From positions 1-64,000 of the forward strand of contig JALQPE010002214.1 in NCBI GenBank assembly GCA_030407315.1: 64,000 nucleotides of DNA, read 5' to 3'. The translations under genes were made by a program, and so were the position numbers. Shown here piece by piece: positions 35,705-45,747 of the stretch (positions within the stretch are counted from its first letter, which is position 1; each line of letters opens with the position of its first letter). Source of the DNA: Asparagopsis taxiformis (taxonomy: Eukaryota; Rhodophyta; Florideophyceae; Bonnemaisoniales; Bonnemaisoniaceae). The notes below the pieces were generated by a model. That model did not search any database. It was not told the DNA's origin and saw nothing but the letters and a program-made list of their open reading frames with translations.

Positions 35705-38700
35705 ATGGAATGCAAGTATGAAGGGTGCTTCTACTACTGCGTAGATGCTTATGCGCTCGCGCTGCATGAGCGAACGTGTCGCTACCGTTTCAACCCCTCT
35801 CCCCAACATTTCAACAACGCTCGTGTCCCTGCCGTCACCCATGAGCCTGCTCGAAACGGCGACCATGATTCCCCGCAACCCAGCTCCCCAGACCCAGAAT
35901 CTGGTCGTGGTTCCTCCAGCGACTCACCCTGTGACGCTCCACTGCCACCAGCCTCAGCCCCCTCCCGCGCAGACCTCCTCGTGCAATCCCTCGCCGCCAG
36001 TCTCACAACCCTCGAGTACAAGGCCGGCGCTGGCCGCGTGAGCGAAGTCATCACCATCCTACAAGACCCCGCATTCTCCCTAGAAAAGTTCAACAGCGCC
36101 GTTCGCACCGTAGAAGAATGTCGCCACGTTACCGCTTCCATGGTCGAAACACATTTCCGCACCGAAGGTTACAAGAGCCACATCATTCCAGACAAAACTG
36201 GTAAGTACTCGGCACAGCTGTACCTCCGCGACCCAGTCGACATGCTCCGCAGGCAGTTAGCACTGGCTAACGACCAAAATACTCTCTTCCACCCCTCCCC
36301 ACAGACCACCCCAGACGGCACCGCAATATTTTCTCATCCCCTACACACAGAATTCGCGAAAACGCTGCACCAGGTTACTAGACAGCGCGTGCAGCTCTCG
36401 GAAGATCCACAGGTCGTATGGGCAGAGGAAACTGATCCCACACCTTCCTCCTTTGCCGGCCTCCTCCAAGTGTACTCCGACAAGAGCAGCACAAGCCTCA
36501 AGAGCTCCGCAATCGTCGCATACCCCATACACGTCACACTGCTCAACTTCTCCGCCCCCCTCCGTCGCCACTGCATCCGTACCGGCCTCACCATCGTCGG
36601 GTATCTTCCGTACATTGTTAACCCTTCGTCCAACGCCTTGTTCGGTGATGAAATGCCGACAACCTCTAGTTCTGCTAGTCGCGCTCGCAAAATTGATATT
36701 CTTCATAAAGCACTCGAAAAAGTGTTTTCGTCCCTATCCACCGCGTTCTCTTCCGGTTTCCCCTGCACAGACTCCACTGCAACTGCCCGCCAATGCTTTC
36801 CCATCCTAGCCAATTATTGCTGCGACTTTCCAGAGGCCAAAGAGCTGTCATGCACTCGCAACAGCACTACCACCACACATCCCTGCCACCGCTGCTACAT
36901 CCCCGCCACTCAACTTGAATCCACCGCGCCACACCAGCCCCGCTCCCTCGATGATACACGCTCTGCACGCCAAGAGAGCGCTCAGGAGCATACAACTGCT
37001 CCGCTCGAAGCTCTCTCCCTCCTCGAACAACACTCTGTCCTCGAATCGACCGCTCTTTTACCCACCAACAGTCCCCTAGACCCCTACAACATTTTCTCCT
37101 TCGAGCCTCTGCACAATCTCCACCTCGGCATCTCAAAGCTCATCAAACAGTGCATTGTCCACCGCCTCAGCTCCCCAGACCTCACCACCACCACTGCCTC
37201 CCATTCCGGGACACCTCGCACCTTCAAGAAGGTCAAAAAATCCATCCTCGCCGGCTCAAACAGCATTCTGTCCGCTATCGAACGCGACTACTACATCACC
37301 GGTCTTCATGTCGACTTCTCCAAGGGTGAGAAGGGCACCAATTTGAACGGCCTCTTCACGGAGGACGGCATACGCGGCATGCTCGCAGCCAAAGACTATC
37401 ACCATGTCGACATGGTGTTCCCTTTCATCGCAGCATTCATTGACACATGCTGTGACGAAGTAGATACAGCCCCCCTCACTTCCATCTGCACGCAATACTC
37501 TGACCTCGTCGCATGGGTCATGAAACGCGGTCGCATCAAGCACTGGACTGCCGCCGAACTAGAAAGCCTCCAAAACTCCATTTCCTATTTCAAACAATCA
37601 ATGCTCTCCACCCTCGGCCCATTCCACACCACAGGTCTCAAAACTTTCAAGTTCCATCTTCTAGACCATCTTCCCGGTGACTTGCAGAGATATGGCGCCC
37701 TGGAACACATTGATGCAGGCCCTTACGAACACTCGCATCTTCTGTTCAAACAGAGTTATAGGAAAACCTCTCGAAGGCGCTCCACAGCCATGGAAGAGAC
37801 TATTCGCCACATGGAATTCTCCTTGGCCACTCCAACTGGTCACACCCCATCGAACAAATTGGGAAACCCACGCATGATATCGCCCACAGACGGTGCAGTA
37901 CTCGTTCGCGACGGATTCACCGTTGCACTGCACGACTTTGCCTCCCTGCTGCCCGATGCAACCCTCCTCGTTGCAGATATCGACGGACAGCCCGATCCTG
38001 CCACTCTTTTGCCTCTGCACAACTCCTCGTTCCCGTCTGGCACCATAACGCTATTCCAGCAACTCGGTGACACAGCTGCACAAGCGTTCCTCACCCTCGC
38101 TAGACTGCGCGCCACGGCAGAAGGCCCTCCAATACATGACATGGACATTTCCGTCACCGTGGTAAAGTCCGCCTACGTCATGGGAGGGTACGTCCCAGAT
38201 GCCGACGACTTTGACCCGCACAGTGGCATGCTTCGCCCCACAAACGTGTCGAGGCACAAGCAGCAGCGCGTCTTTGCAACTTCATCATTCGGCCCCGCAA
38301 AGAGATCGCAGTACTCCTTTGTCGTCATCTCCGGAACTGCCGATGACTACAGAACCATATGGGTAGGGCGCGTCCTGGCACTGGTACGCCTGCAGTCTCC
38401 AAACCTGTTTCAACCTGTAGAACTCGCTTTCGTTCAGTATATGACCTGCTTTGCCCCAAAAACCGCTGTGGAAAAATCACTTGGGTGCATTTGTTTAAAG
38501 TGGTCCACATGGGACCCGGACAACGGATCCGTTGACAGCAATGACACTGCATCCCACAGTGCAGGTGGTCCTTGGTTTGACCTCATTCCTGCATCTACTA
38601 TATCTGGCACCGTGCACATCGTACGAAGTAACTTTCCAGTCAAGCCATTTACGAAACAAATGCACTGGTCGGACCACCGTTTCTATCTCAACCGCTTCTA

Positions 38701-38746
38701 CACCAACACTGATTACCAGTTCACAGATGATAATGAAGAAGAATAA
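35705..38746 (+). CDS. Plavaka-type (CACTA superfamily) transposase
   Basis: An intact 1013-aa protein expected to cut and rejoin the element ends. Features in order: an N-terminal C2HC zinc finger (CKYEGC ... HERTC, residues 3-25); a Ser/Pro-rich linker (30-90); the catalytic-core block with SDK at 258-260 and AYPIHVTLL at 272-280, followed by LRRHC and GYLP, the signature of fungal Plavaka transposases; CHRC at 394-397; FEPLHNLHLG at 466-475; and the C-terminal KFHLLDHL with RYGALEHID at 649-670, again Plavaka-like. In many relatives the motif at 466 reads PDxLH; here the acidic residue is Glu, if my alignment is right. The start is the ATG before the finger. The nearly identical copy at 1-2633 is broken. 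Stop codon 77 bp from the convergent gene's stop. Confidence 0.88.
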   Translation: MECKYEGCFYYCVDAYALALHERTCRYRFNPSPQHFNNARVPAVTHEPARNGDHDSPQPSSPDPESGRGSSSDSPCDAPLPPASAPSRADLLVQSLAASLTTLEYKAGAGRVSEVITILQDPAFSLEKFNSAVRTVEECRHVTASMVETHFRTEGYKSHIIPDKTGKYSAQLYLRDPVDMLRRQLALANDQNTLFHPSPQTTPDGTAIFSHPLHTEFAKTLHQVTRQRVQLSEDPQVVWAEETDPTPSSFAGLLQVYSDKSSTSLKSSAIVAYPIHVTLLNFSAPLRRHCIRTGLTIVGYLPYIVNPSSNALFGDEMPTTSSSASRARKIDILHKALEKVFSSLSTAFSSGFPCTDSTATARQCFPILANYCCDFPEAKELSCTRNSTTTTHPCHRCYIPATQLESTAPHQPRSLDDTRSARQESAQEHTTAPLEALSLLEQHSVLESTALLPTNSPLDPYNIFSFEPLHNLHLGISKLIKQCIVHRLSSPDLTTTTASHSGTPRTFKKVKKSILAGSNSILSAIERDYYITGLHVDFSKGEKGTNLNGLFTEDGIRGMLAAKDYHHVDMVFPFIAAFIDTCCDEVDTAPLTSICTQYSDLVAWVMKRGRIKHWTAAELESLQNSISYFKQSMLSTLGPFHTTGLKTFKFHLLDHLPGDLQRYGALEHIDAGPYEHSHLLFKQSYRKTSRRRSTAMEETIRHMEFSLATPTGHTPSNKLGNPRMISPTDGAVLVRDGFTVALHDFASLLPDATLLVADIDGQPDPATLLPLHNSSFPSGTITLFQQLGDTAAQAFLTLARLRATAEGPPIHDMDISVTVVKSAYVMGGYVPDADDFDPHSGMLRPTNVSRHKQQRVFATSSFGPAKRSQYSFVVISGTADDYRTIWVGRVLALVRLQSPNLFQPVELAFVQYMTCFAPKTAVEKSLGCICLKWSTWDPDNGSVDSNDTASHSAGGPWFDLIPASTISGTVHIVRSNFPVKPFTKQMHWSDHRFYLNRFYTNTDYQFTDDNEEE

Positions 38747-38823
38747 ATCTAAATCGCAGCACTCTATTGATAATGTACTACATGATAAGCCTTCTAGTCA
38801 ACGTCACATTTACTGCACTAATT

Positions 38824-41109
38824 TCAACCATCCTCCATTACGCCAAAACCGTTATCAGCAGTGGCTGCATGGCGCCGCTCCATGCCCCCATACTGTGGGG
38901 CATTGATTTCGACATTCAGGTTTGCACTCAGGTGTCCAGCATATGGGTCAACGACGAAAAGTTCTGCGCCAATTAGTCCTTGCGCAATCACACAATCCAT
39001 TACAGCACCGAGGTTTGACGTAATATGCGATTGAATCCAATCCTCGGACACTAGAACAAGTGATGAGCAACGGTTTACATCATCAACGACATGAACAATT
39101 CCAGACCCCTCTCCGCTTTGCCACACTTCAACAGCCTCTCTCGTCACAGTACGGCTTGCAAACACATGCCGTGACTGTGCACTAGTCCGCTGTTCGCTCT
39201 CGACAACGTCCGTTTCTTCCCTTGCTTGCGAGCCTTGGAGACAAGACATGCAGTACACCACCATACCAACTAATTGCTGAAAAGCTACCCCCACATATTG
39301 ACTGTACCGCCTTGTAAACTCCTTCTGCCGTGCACCTCCTTTCCCCTTCGGTTCATCCAAACACTCCACAGTAGTCACTAGCCAAGCATCCAGGCGCGCC
39401 AGCGTTAGTATGCTCGTCTCTATGTCCATTACTTGTTCTGGTCGTATCGAATAACCCCTGAAGATGTCCAGCACATTCACAGCTACTCGGTTGTTAAACC
39501 ATGCATCACCATTCACTTCCATTTCGAAGCTGTCAGGAACCATGCCTTTGCTGTATCGCAGCTCTGAGAACGGTGCCGTTCGCCACCTCCCCATATCCAA
39601 ATCACCGTTGCTTTCCCGTTTCAAAAGCTTCTCAGACGCTTCGCGCTTTTGATCCTCTCGCTCGTCCATCTCAGCTCGCGTCGTCAGCATCGTGCATCTA
39701 GACATTAATTTCGTGTACCCCAGCGAACCGAACAATCTGTCCCTCGCATTACGCTTCCGTGCACTCATCACGTCGGACAGTTTCTGCGTCACCTTCACTT
39801 TCAATTCCTTGCTCCCCGCCACAGCCTCTTGACAGCACACACGCTGCTCCTCATCGGAAAACACATCACACCACGGACTTTGACGCAGTACGTGTCGCAC
39901 CAAGTCATTCAGCAGATCACTCTCGTCTCTGTACGAAGGTGTATACCACTGCAGATTCTTGATGATATAGCCCGGAGGGGTAGCAATATATCCTACACCG
40001 TTTTCGCTCCAAAGTGTCCCTTCTACCGGCTCTACCTCGATGGTACGTCCAGTCCAACGTCTCTGCGTTTGTTCCGCTATAGGGTCCAGCTCCATAGTCT
40101 CGTTCTTGCACCACTTTGTCAGGTTTTCCTCAACCGCCCTAAGAACTCCAAGGTATTTCACAGGAATGGCTTTCTGTATGTTCGACTTACCGCCACCGTG
40201 ATCACTGATTCTACCTGTTCTCGCAATTGCAGTAAGGCTGGCATTTTCCGCCTGCAGAGTCTTCACCTTAGCCTCCAACGCAACTATCTCCGTGGTGAGC
40301 GCCTTGTTTGCTATGTCCTGGCTAAACACTTTTTTTTCCAGCTCCGCGATCTTCTTCTTCTGCGCATTGATGCGACTCGCCATTAAATCGATGGATTCCG
40401 GCGGATGCAACCTCTCTGCCCTCACCGTCCCCCCATCTCCCACGCTATCGGGAATATGATGTCCTCCATCGGCAATAGCCTGACGTCGCGGGGGCGTTAC
40501 GCGCATATTTGGCACCAATGACAGTCTGTTGTGACGAGGCCCGCACTCCGGCTGCTCTCTCCCCTCAGTACCACCTGACCGCCGATGATAGTTGGCATCC
40601 TGTGAACGTTGCTCAGAAACAACATCCCTTGCCGCTATCCTCGGGTCCCTGACTGCATTACCTGCTGGGGCTGATGTACTCGGCATAGTTGGCGCAGTGG
40701 GGGTCACAGCCTCCAGTGTCTCGCGAACCCCCGGCTGGGACTCCGTCTGCAGCACCTCCGCATCTGCCAACCCGGGAGGAACTACCTTTGCCATAGCACT
40801 CTGCCGCAATTCCAACATGTTTTGAGCCACTATCATGTCATCATCATGATGTTCACTGTCCCTGCGAGCACGCTTGCCTCGGTCAAGCCCCATCTCTCTC
40901 CGCGCCGTTCCTCCTTCCTCACTTTCTCGCTGCGGATCCCCAGTTCTGCGCCGGTCCGTCTTGCGACTACCGGACCGCGGTTCAATGCTGCCGGTAGGCC
41001 CAGACCGCTTCTTCGCACGGGATTGTCGGGCACTCGATACAGCAGCTGCTGACCGGGTTTTCTGGAGGCCCGGAGGCTTTGGAGCTTTCTTCGCAATACG
41101 CGGCGGCAT
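38824..41109 (-). CDS. Basic coiled-coil protein of unknown function (transposon-encoded)
   Basis: A 761-aa open frame. Residues 1-90 are very basic and disordered (KKAPKPP, RAKKRSG, KRARRDSEHH). A clear coiled coil spans about 243-295 (INAQKKKIAELEKKVF ... VKTLQAENASL). The C-terminal 450 residues look globular, with no domain I recognise. It is convergent with the transposase gene and separated by 77 bp. Established knowledge: CACTA elements often encode a second, DNA-binding accessory protein beside the transposase. A basic coiled-coil protein next to the transposase would suit that role, but this is inference. A methyltransferase-SET gene follows 660 bp upstream on the same strand, with one inverted hairpin repeat between them. 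Confidence 0.7.
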   Translation of the reverse strand: MPPRIAKKAPKPPGLQKTRSAAAVSSARQSRAKKRSGPTGSIEPRSGSRKTDRRRTGDPQRESEEGGTARREMGLDRGKRARRDSEHHDDDMIVAQNMLELRQSAMAKVVPPGLADAEVLQTESQPGVRETLEAVTPTAPTMPSTSAPAGNAVRDPRIAARDVVSEQRSQDANYHRRSGGTEGREQPECGPRHNRLSLVPNMRVTPPRRQAIADGGHHIPDSVGDGGTVRAERLHPPESIDLMASRINAQKKKIAELEKKVFSQDIANKALTTEIVALEAKVKTLQAENASLTAIARTGRISDHGGGKSNIQKAIPVKYLGVLRAVEENLTKWCKNETMELDPIAEQTQRRWTGRTIEVEPVEGTLWSENGVGYIATPPGYIIKNLQWYTPSYRDESDLLNDLVRHVLRQSPWCDVFSDEEQRVCCQEAVAGSKELKVKVTQKLSDVMSARKRNARDRLFGSLGYTKLMSRCTMLTTRAEMDEREDQKREASEKLLKRESNGDLDMGRWRTAPFSELRYSKGMVPDSFEMEVNGDAWFNNRVAVNVLDIFRGYSIRPEQVMDIETSILTLARLDAWLVTTVECLDEPKGKGGARQKEFTRRYSQYVGVAFQQLVGMVVYCMSCLQGSQAREETDVVESEQRTSAQSRHVFASRTVTREAVEVWQSGEGSGIVHVVDDVNRCSSLVLVSEDWIQSHITSNLGAVMDCVIAQGLIGAELFVVDPYAGHLSANLNVEINAPQYGGMERRHAATADNGFGVMEDG

Positions 41110-41344
41110 AATGAAGCCTTCCCGGAAGCGATGGAAGGATTGAGTTGCACGAGATACAAAAAAGATTGCTGTATAGTGTCGGTAACCACAACGGTCTGCG
41201 ATGAACGTTCAGGTCAGGTCAAGTACCGGAGAATACGCCAACAGCCCAGATTGTATACGGTAGGCAGTCATCAACAGTATTTAATGAGGTACAATTACAG
41301 CTGTAGAGCTAGGCCGCGAGCACCCCTATGTCCGGAAGACGTCC

Positions 41345-41511
41345 TGATTTGAATTAAAATTTGGGCTATTCTCAAAAACATGCACATGTGAACATGTTTT
41401 TGAGATGGGGGTGTGCCGTACGGCACAATCGACCCGCTGAAATCGATGTTTTTTGCAATATTTTTTCTGCCCTGAATTGTAGAATTTCTGGGCTGGACAG
41501 CAATGCAACTG
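41345..41511 (-). repeat. Hairpin repeat family, copy 7 of 12
   Basis: Inverted unit between the coiled-coil gene and the methyltransferase-SET gene. Hairpin at 41371-41404, palindrome intact. Confidence 0.85.
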
Positions 41512-41768
41512 AGCTGGACATCCACCGGGCGTCCATTTCAACTTGGTCTTGTATTTTGCATCTGCACGCATAACAGCAACCAAGCAGTCAGGTTCACTGC
41601 TCGGACGAAGTGCACCTAGAGTGTGAACGATTGGTTTTTGACAGGCGAGTACTGCCGAATAGGTTTCACCCTGGACTAATGGTGGCTGGACATGCTGCAT
41701 TATATGATATACTTCAACTCTGGAACGTAGCTTTATTTGTAGTCGAAATGAAAACATCTTTCGTGACC

Positions 41769-44700
41769 CTAATTCCATGCTCTAAACGCTGTCCCATAAT
41801 GAACGTAGAGCTCCTGCCCCGGACGGATATCGCGGATTGCACGTACTACAATGATCTTCGGATTTTCTAGGTCCTTCGCCTTGAGCTTCTTCCCCGTCGA
41901 ACCGCTGCTGTAGTTCTCGACAAACTCGACGTTGGCCATCCGCCTGGTGTCTTCCGCCGGAGTGTCCTCACCTCGCAAATACCGCGGGTCGTTGATGAAC
42001 TGCGCCGAACAGAACGGAGCCGGAACAATCCAAATTGGATGCTCGATGTTTTCGTCGTCCTCCGCTGTTGCATACAGCTTGATGGCATACATCAAGAATG
42101 TTTCCTTCGTTATCGCCATGTGACCCTCTCCGTACGCGAACCTCATCGACTCCTTGCTCATATCAGAGTACACAACAGTTCCGTAGTATGCACATACTTC
42201 GTCGCCAACATTAAATGTCTGTTCAGCGAAGAGCCCTCTTCCTGCATTTGGATGCTTAATCAGCGATGGTCGAACGCTCAATTTTTTCGCAACACAATCG
42301 TGTGCCCGCATCACGCGAGGGTTTTCAGTTTGCAACCAGCGGCGCAGGGAAGGTGGCCAATAATGTACCGGTTTTTCCATGTGCTCGTGCGACGCAATCG
42401 ACTCTGGGCACAGCTGCCAGAGGTACTGCCGAATATATTTCGGGAACCTCTGGTACAGGGGAAGGCCAGGTGGGGGTTCGATGATCCTGCGTTCCCTCTG
42501 CGTACGCATCGTGACAGAGGGGGACGCCAAGAACTTCTCAGCACTCTGTTTCGCTTCTGTCGTGACCCTCATGTCAGTGTTGTTTGAAAGAATTACACGT
42601 GACATGACTGCACACAGCTTTGGAAGCGATCGTGCCACACACAATTTGTCCATGTCACTGCCGACGAAAACACGGTGCTCAGGCAAGCTCATAGCTGCTT
42701 TTCCCGTTGCGAAAGTGCCAGAGAATGGATCGACAACAATATCACCAGGCTGTGAATGCTGGCTGATCAACTCCATCATGAGAGCGACGCTCTTCTGCTC
42801 TGCACGAACTCTGACCGTAGCACCGGTTGTGCTCCTTGTTCGCCACACCATCTCATTCGAATCGATGGCGGGCATATTGATGGTGACGTTGCACCACGCC
42901 GGGTACGTGCCGTCCATGTATCCGTGGTTCCTATAGGCCACCATCTCGCTTCCGGTCTTGAACGGAACACCTCGCTTCCAGAAGTGGATAGCGACCTCTG
43001 CCATGTTCATGCGTTGGTACCTCTTCCGCCCCGGCATTTGATAGAGGTGCCCAGGTAGTCGGACAAACAACAGAGGTACCTCGTCAACGAAGAAAACTGA
43101 ATTCCGAACGACGTCCTCCTCCTCCTCGTCCTCCTCCTCATCCGCACTTTCTTCGCCACTGTGCTGCGATGCTTCGGAGTCCGAATTCATGGACGTAACC
43201 TCTTCTTCATCCGACCCGTCATCACTGGCAGCAGTATCGGTTGGGCCTTCTGACTGCGGTCCTTTGTACGTTTCCAAGTAATGGAACCATTCGTAGAACT
43301 GCAAAACCGAGCAGAACACGATGCCGTGGCCACCGGGGCGCAACAGCTCGTCAAACACTTCGATGCTAGCCTGCATATCTTCTGCAGTTAGCCTGTCGTA
43401 CGAAGAGTTGGAATCGTTCCTCTTACGACGAACATTGTAGGGCGGATCAGTCAGAATGAGCTGAACGTTGCCCGTGATGGGCACGTGTTCTCGGCTCTCG
43501 TCGGCACTGACCAAATCTTCGAAAGGGACGTCGTACACCCGGCAATACTGACTCATTTTCGAAAGAAAGTCCTTTGCGAGAGCCTGCCCTTCACTTTCCT
43601 GCTCTTCTGTCGCATGGGGTGACGGTGACGGGGGAGACGGCCCTTGGGCAGTAAGACTGGTCCTCCCAGGTCCAAGTTGAAGCCTGGTTGTGTGTCTTGT
43701 CGACGGAACCAAACCTCTCCCTCCTGTGTTGCGACGAGTGGGAGTGTCATCAACCGGCTTGGGGACCTTTTCTGCGTCCGCGGCTTGTGGTGCCGGGCGG
43801 AGGACAGCCATAACGTCTTCGTCGAGGGTGTCAAAGTACGCTGGCAGCTTGTCCGGATTTCCGCTTGACAAGTATATTTCCAGCGCCCCCCAGCGGTCGG
43901 ACTCCGGCCAGGTGTACAGGTCCGGGTTGACGATAAGAAACTGCAACCGGTCGAAGAACTTCCTCACAAGGTCCCTAAATGCACTGTGCTGCGCACTGGT
44001 TCTTGTCTCTACTTTTCCACCATATCCATCAGGATGAGATAGGGGAGCTTTGTTGTGGTAGAGATCTAGCTTCTGCTCCATCGGTGCGAATAGACCTTCA
44101 TCGAGCACGTCAAACCAATGCTCACTGCTGTCGAAAATGATGTACGGCGCCATCAACTCTTCGAAGCTGGAAAACTTTGCGGCGTAGGCCACATCGGTCC
44201 AAGCATGGTATAAAACTTGAACCACGTAACAAGCTCGATTAGTGCTTTTCCGATGGGCTGGGACGCGTGCGGCTTCGTTCCCCTCTTCGGCCGCATCTCC
44301 TATTCGGCGACGCGGCAGGTTCTTGTTGTGATTTCGGATGATAGACAACGCTTGGAAATACATCAATACCTCGAACGTTTCCGGTGGAGCAAGAACGAAG
44401 GCGCTTGGTTCCCCGCGCTGCGGCGCCTGTAGTGGCGAAGGAAGCATGTTACATCCAATAAGGAAGGTCTGCGGCACGATCCCAGAAAGGATGCAGTGCT
44501 CAACCCATTGCCCGATACGCTCATCCTGCTTTCCAAACTCGGCAATGGGTAATGCCAGACGAACAATCTGCTTGGCTCGCTCAACGTTCATCTCTGCCAT
44601 GACGATTTCGGCAACATCCGCCTCGACTCCAGCATTCTTCGAACGACCGCTGAAGGACATGCTGAGTCGACCTTGCAGCGCCAGAAATTGTTCTTCCGTG

Positions 44701-44966
44701 CCCTGCGCAACCCAAGCGCCAAGGTCCGCGTATGTGAAACCTCCCGGCTTGTCCGTCAAGTCTGCGAAACTTGAGTGGGCGAATAAATCCAGCAAGAGGC
44801 GGAGGAAGTCTTTGCCAGCGAGAGTAGTTTCGCGGGCGGCGCGACCTACGTTTCGACGTGTACCCATGTCACTAGAATCCTCCCAAGGGCTAGCGGGTTC
44901 GCGCAGAATTGGCACGGTTGCGTCGTCAACGATCGGATTGCTGTTGCGCCTGCGCTTATTCGTCAT
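41769..44966 (-). CDS. DNA amino-methyltransferase (DPPY type) fused to a SET domain
   Basis: A 1065-aa protein starting MTNKRRRNSNP. The frame is open 86 codons further upstream, but that part has no coding character. Residues 500-790 form a class-beta amino-methyltransferase: the catalytic DPPY is at 507-510 (ILTDPPYNV), and the S-adenosylmethionine motif DPFSGTFATGK comes later at 746-756, the order seen in N6-adenine and N4-cytosine DNA methyltransferases. A Glu/Asp-rich loop (583-618) interrupts the fold. Residues 900-1065 form a SET domain: AGRGLFAEQTF, GDEVCAYYG, NVEF at 1012-1015 where NHS motifs usually sit, and a final ELYVHYG. SET domains transfer methyl groups to lysines, usually on histones. 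The N-terminal 400 residues are unrecognised. Which base or lysine is modified cannot be told from the sequence. Confidence 0.88.
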   Translation of the reverse strand: MTNKRRRNSNPIVDDATVPILREPASPWEDSSDMGTRRNVGRAARETTLAGKDFLRLLLDLFAHSSFADLTDKPGGFTYADLGAWVAQGTEEQFLALQGRLSMSFSGRSKNAGVEADVAEIVMAEMNVERAKQIVRLALPIAEFGKQDERIGQWVEHCILSGIVPQTFLIGCNMLPSPLQAPQRGEPSAFVLAPPETFEVLMYFQALSIIRNHNKNLPRRRIGDAAEEGNEAARVPAHRKSTNRACYVVQVLYHAWTDVAYAAKFSSFEELMAPYIIFDSSEHWFDVLDEGLFAPMEQKLDLYHNKAPLSHPDGYGGKVETRTSAQHSAFRDLVRKFFDRLQFLIVNPDLYTWPESDRWGALEIYLSSGNPDKLPAYFDTLDEDVMAVLRPAPQAADAEKVPKPVDDTPTRRNTGGRGLVPSTRHTTRLQLGPGRTSLTAQGPSPPSPSPHATEEQESEGQALAKDFLSKMSQYCRVYDVPFEDLVSADESREHVPITGNVQLILTDPPYNVRRKRNDSNSSYDRLTAEDMQASIEVFDELLRPGGHGIVFCSVLQFYEWFHYLETYKGPQSEGPTDTAASDDGSDEEEVTSMNSDSEASQHSGEESADEEEDEEEEDVVRNSVFFVDEVPLLFVRLPGHLYQMPGRKRYQRMNMAEVAIHFWKRGVPFKTGSEMVAYRNHGYMDGTYPAWCNVTINMPAIDSNEMVWRTRSTTGATVRVRAEQKSVALMMELISQHSQPGDIVVDPFSGTFATGKAAMSLPEHRVFVGSDMDKLCVARSLPKLCAVMSRVILSNNTDMRVTTEAKQSAEKFLASPSVTMRTQRERRIIEPPPGLPLYQRFPKYIRQYLWQLCPESIASHEHMEKPVHYWPPSLRRWLQTENPRVMRAHDCVAKKLSVRPSLIKHPNAGRGLFAEQTFNVGDEVCAYYGTVVYSDMSKESMRFAYGEGHMAITKETFLMYAIKLYATAEDDENIEHPIWIVPAPFCSAQFINDPRYLRGEDTPAEDTRRMANVEFVENYSSGSTGKKLKAKDLENPKIIVVRAIRDIRPGQELYVHYGTAFRAWN

Positions 44967-45315
44967 AATGGAATGAGTGGAAAATTCGGTACAGGATGGC
45001 GACCGCTCGGCGAGACAGTCAAATTTGACGACGTATCTCGTGACGTTTGCACTCTTTCGTGAGGAACACTGGTTGATATCGAACGGAACAGAGTATACGG
45101 GTACACAGCACTGGAAAGGTCTTGAAACCCGTAACCGGTGTAGGTAATAAGTTGTGACGGATACGTGGTAGAGAAAAAATTTTAAAAAGATTGTGATTCC
45201 CTGCCTTTGAGTGTTGTACTGCAAGGCCGCCAGTCACATAGGTTGACACAGGTGCCTCACGCTTACCAGGTGAGCGACATCCGGACGGCCACTGGACGTG
45301 GGGATGTCCGACTCA

Positions 45316-45481
45316 GATGCATTGCTGGCCAGCCCAGAAATTCTACAATTTCGGGCAGAAAAAATATTGCAAAAAACATCGATTTCGGCGGTCGATTGTG
45401 CCGTACGGCACACCCCCATCTCAAAAACATGTTCACATGTGCATGTTTTTGAGAATAGCCCAAATTTTAATTCAAAGCAGG
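45316..45481 (+). repeat. Hairpin repeat family, copy 8 of 12
   Basis: Hairpin at 45420-45453, palindrome intact. The right part with GGCCACAACGG is missing. Confidence 0.85.
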
Positions 45482-45747
45482 ATGCAGATATTCGTCTTCT
45501 AGCATTGTCAGAACACATTCGTATAACCACATTTGGAGAACCTGAGCCCAGAGCTATCGGTTTTGGCGGGAGCTAAGCCATATCTCATATAATCAGTAAC
45601 TACTTCCCGCCAGCTGAGTGGTGGAACCCCTGCTATTTCTACCAACGAGACATACGGGGTGTCAACTCGGCAATCGTATATGATTTGGGTGCTAAATTTA
45701 TTCAAGAGACGAATGGGCTTCGAAAAGGAGCCCAACTACGTCTACTT

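Noticed and set aside
41769..45224. Start of the methyltransferase-SET protein at 45224
   Set aside because: The 86 extra codons lack coding character and include Cys-rich text from a repeat-flank region. The ATG at 44966 begins a typical basic N-terminus.
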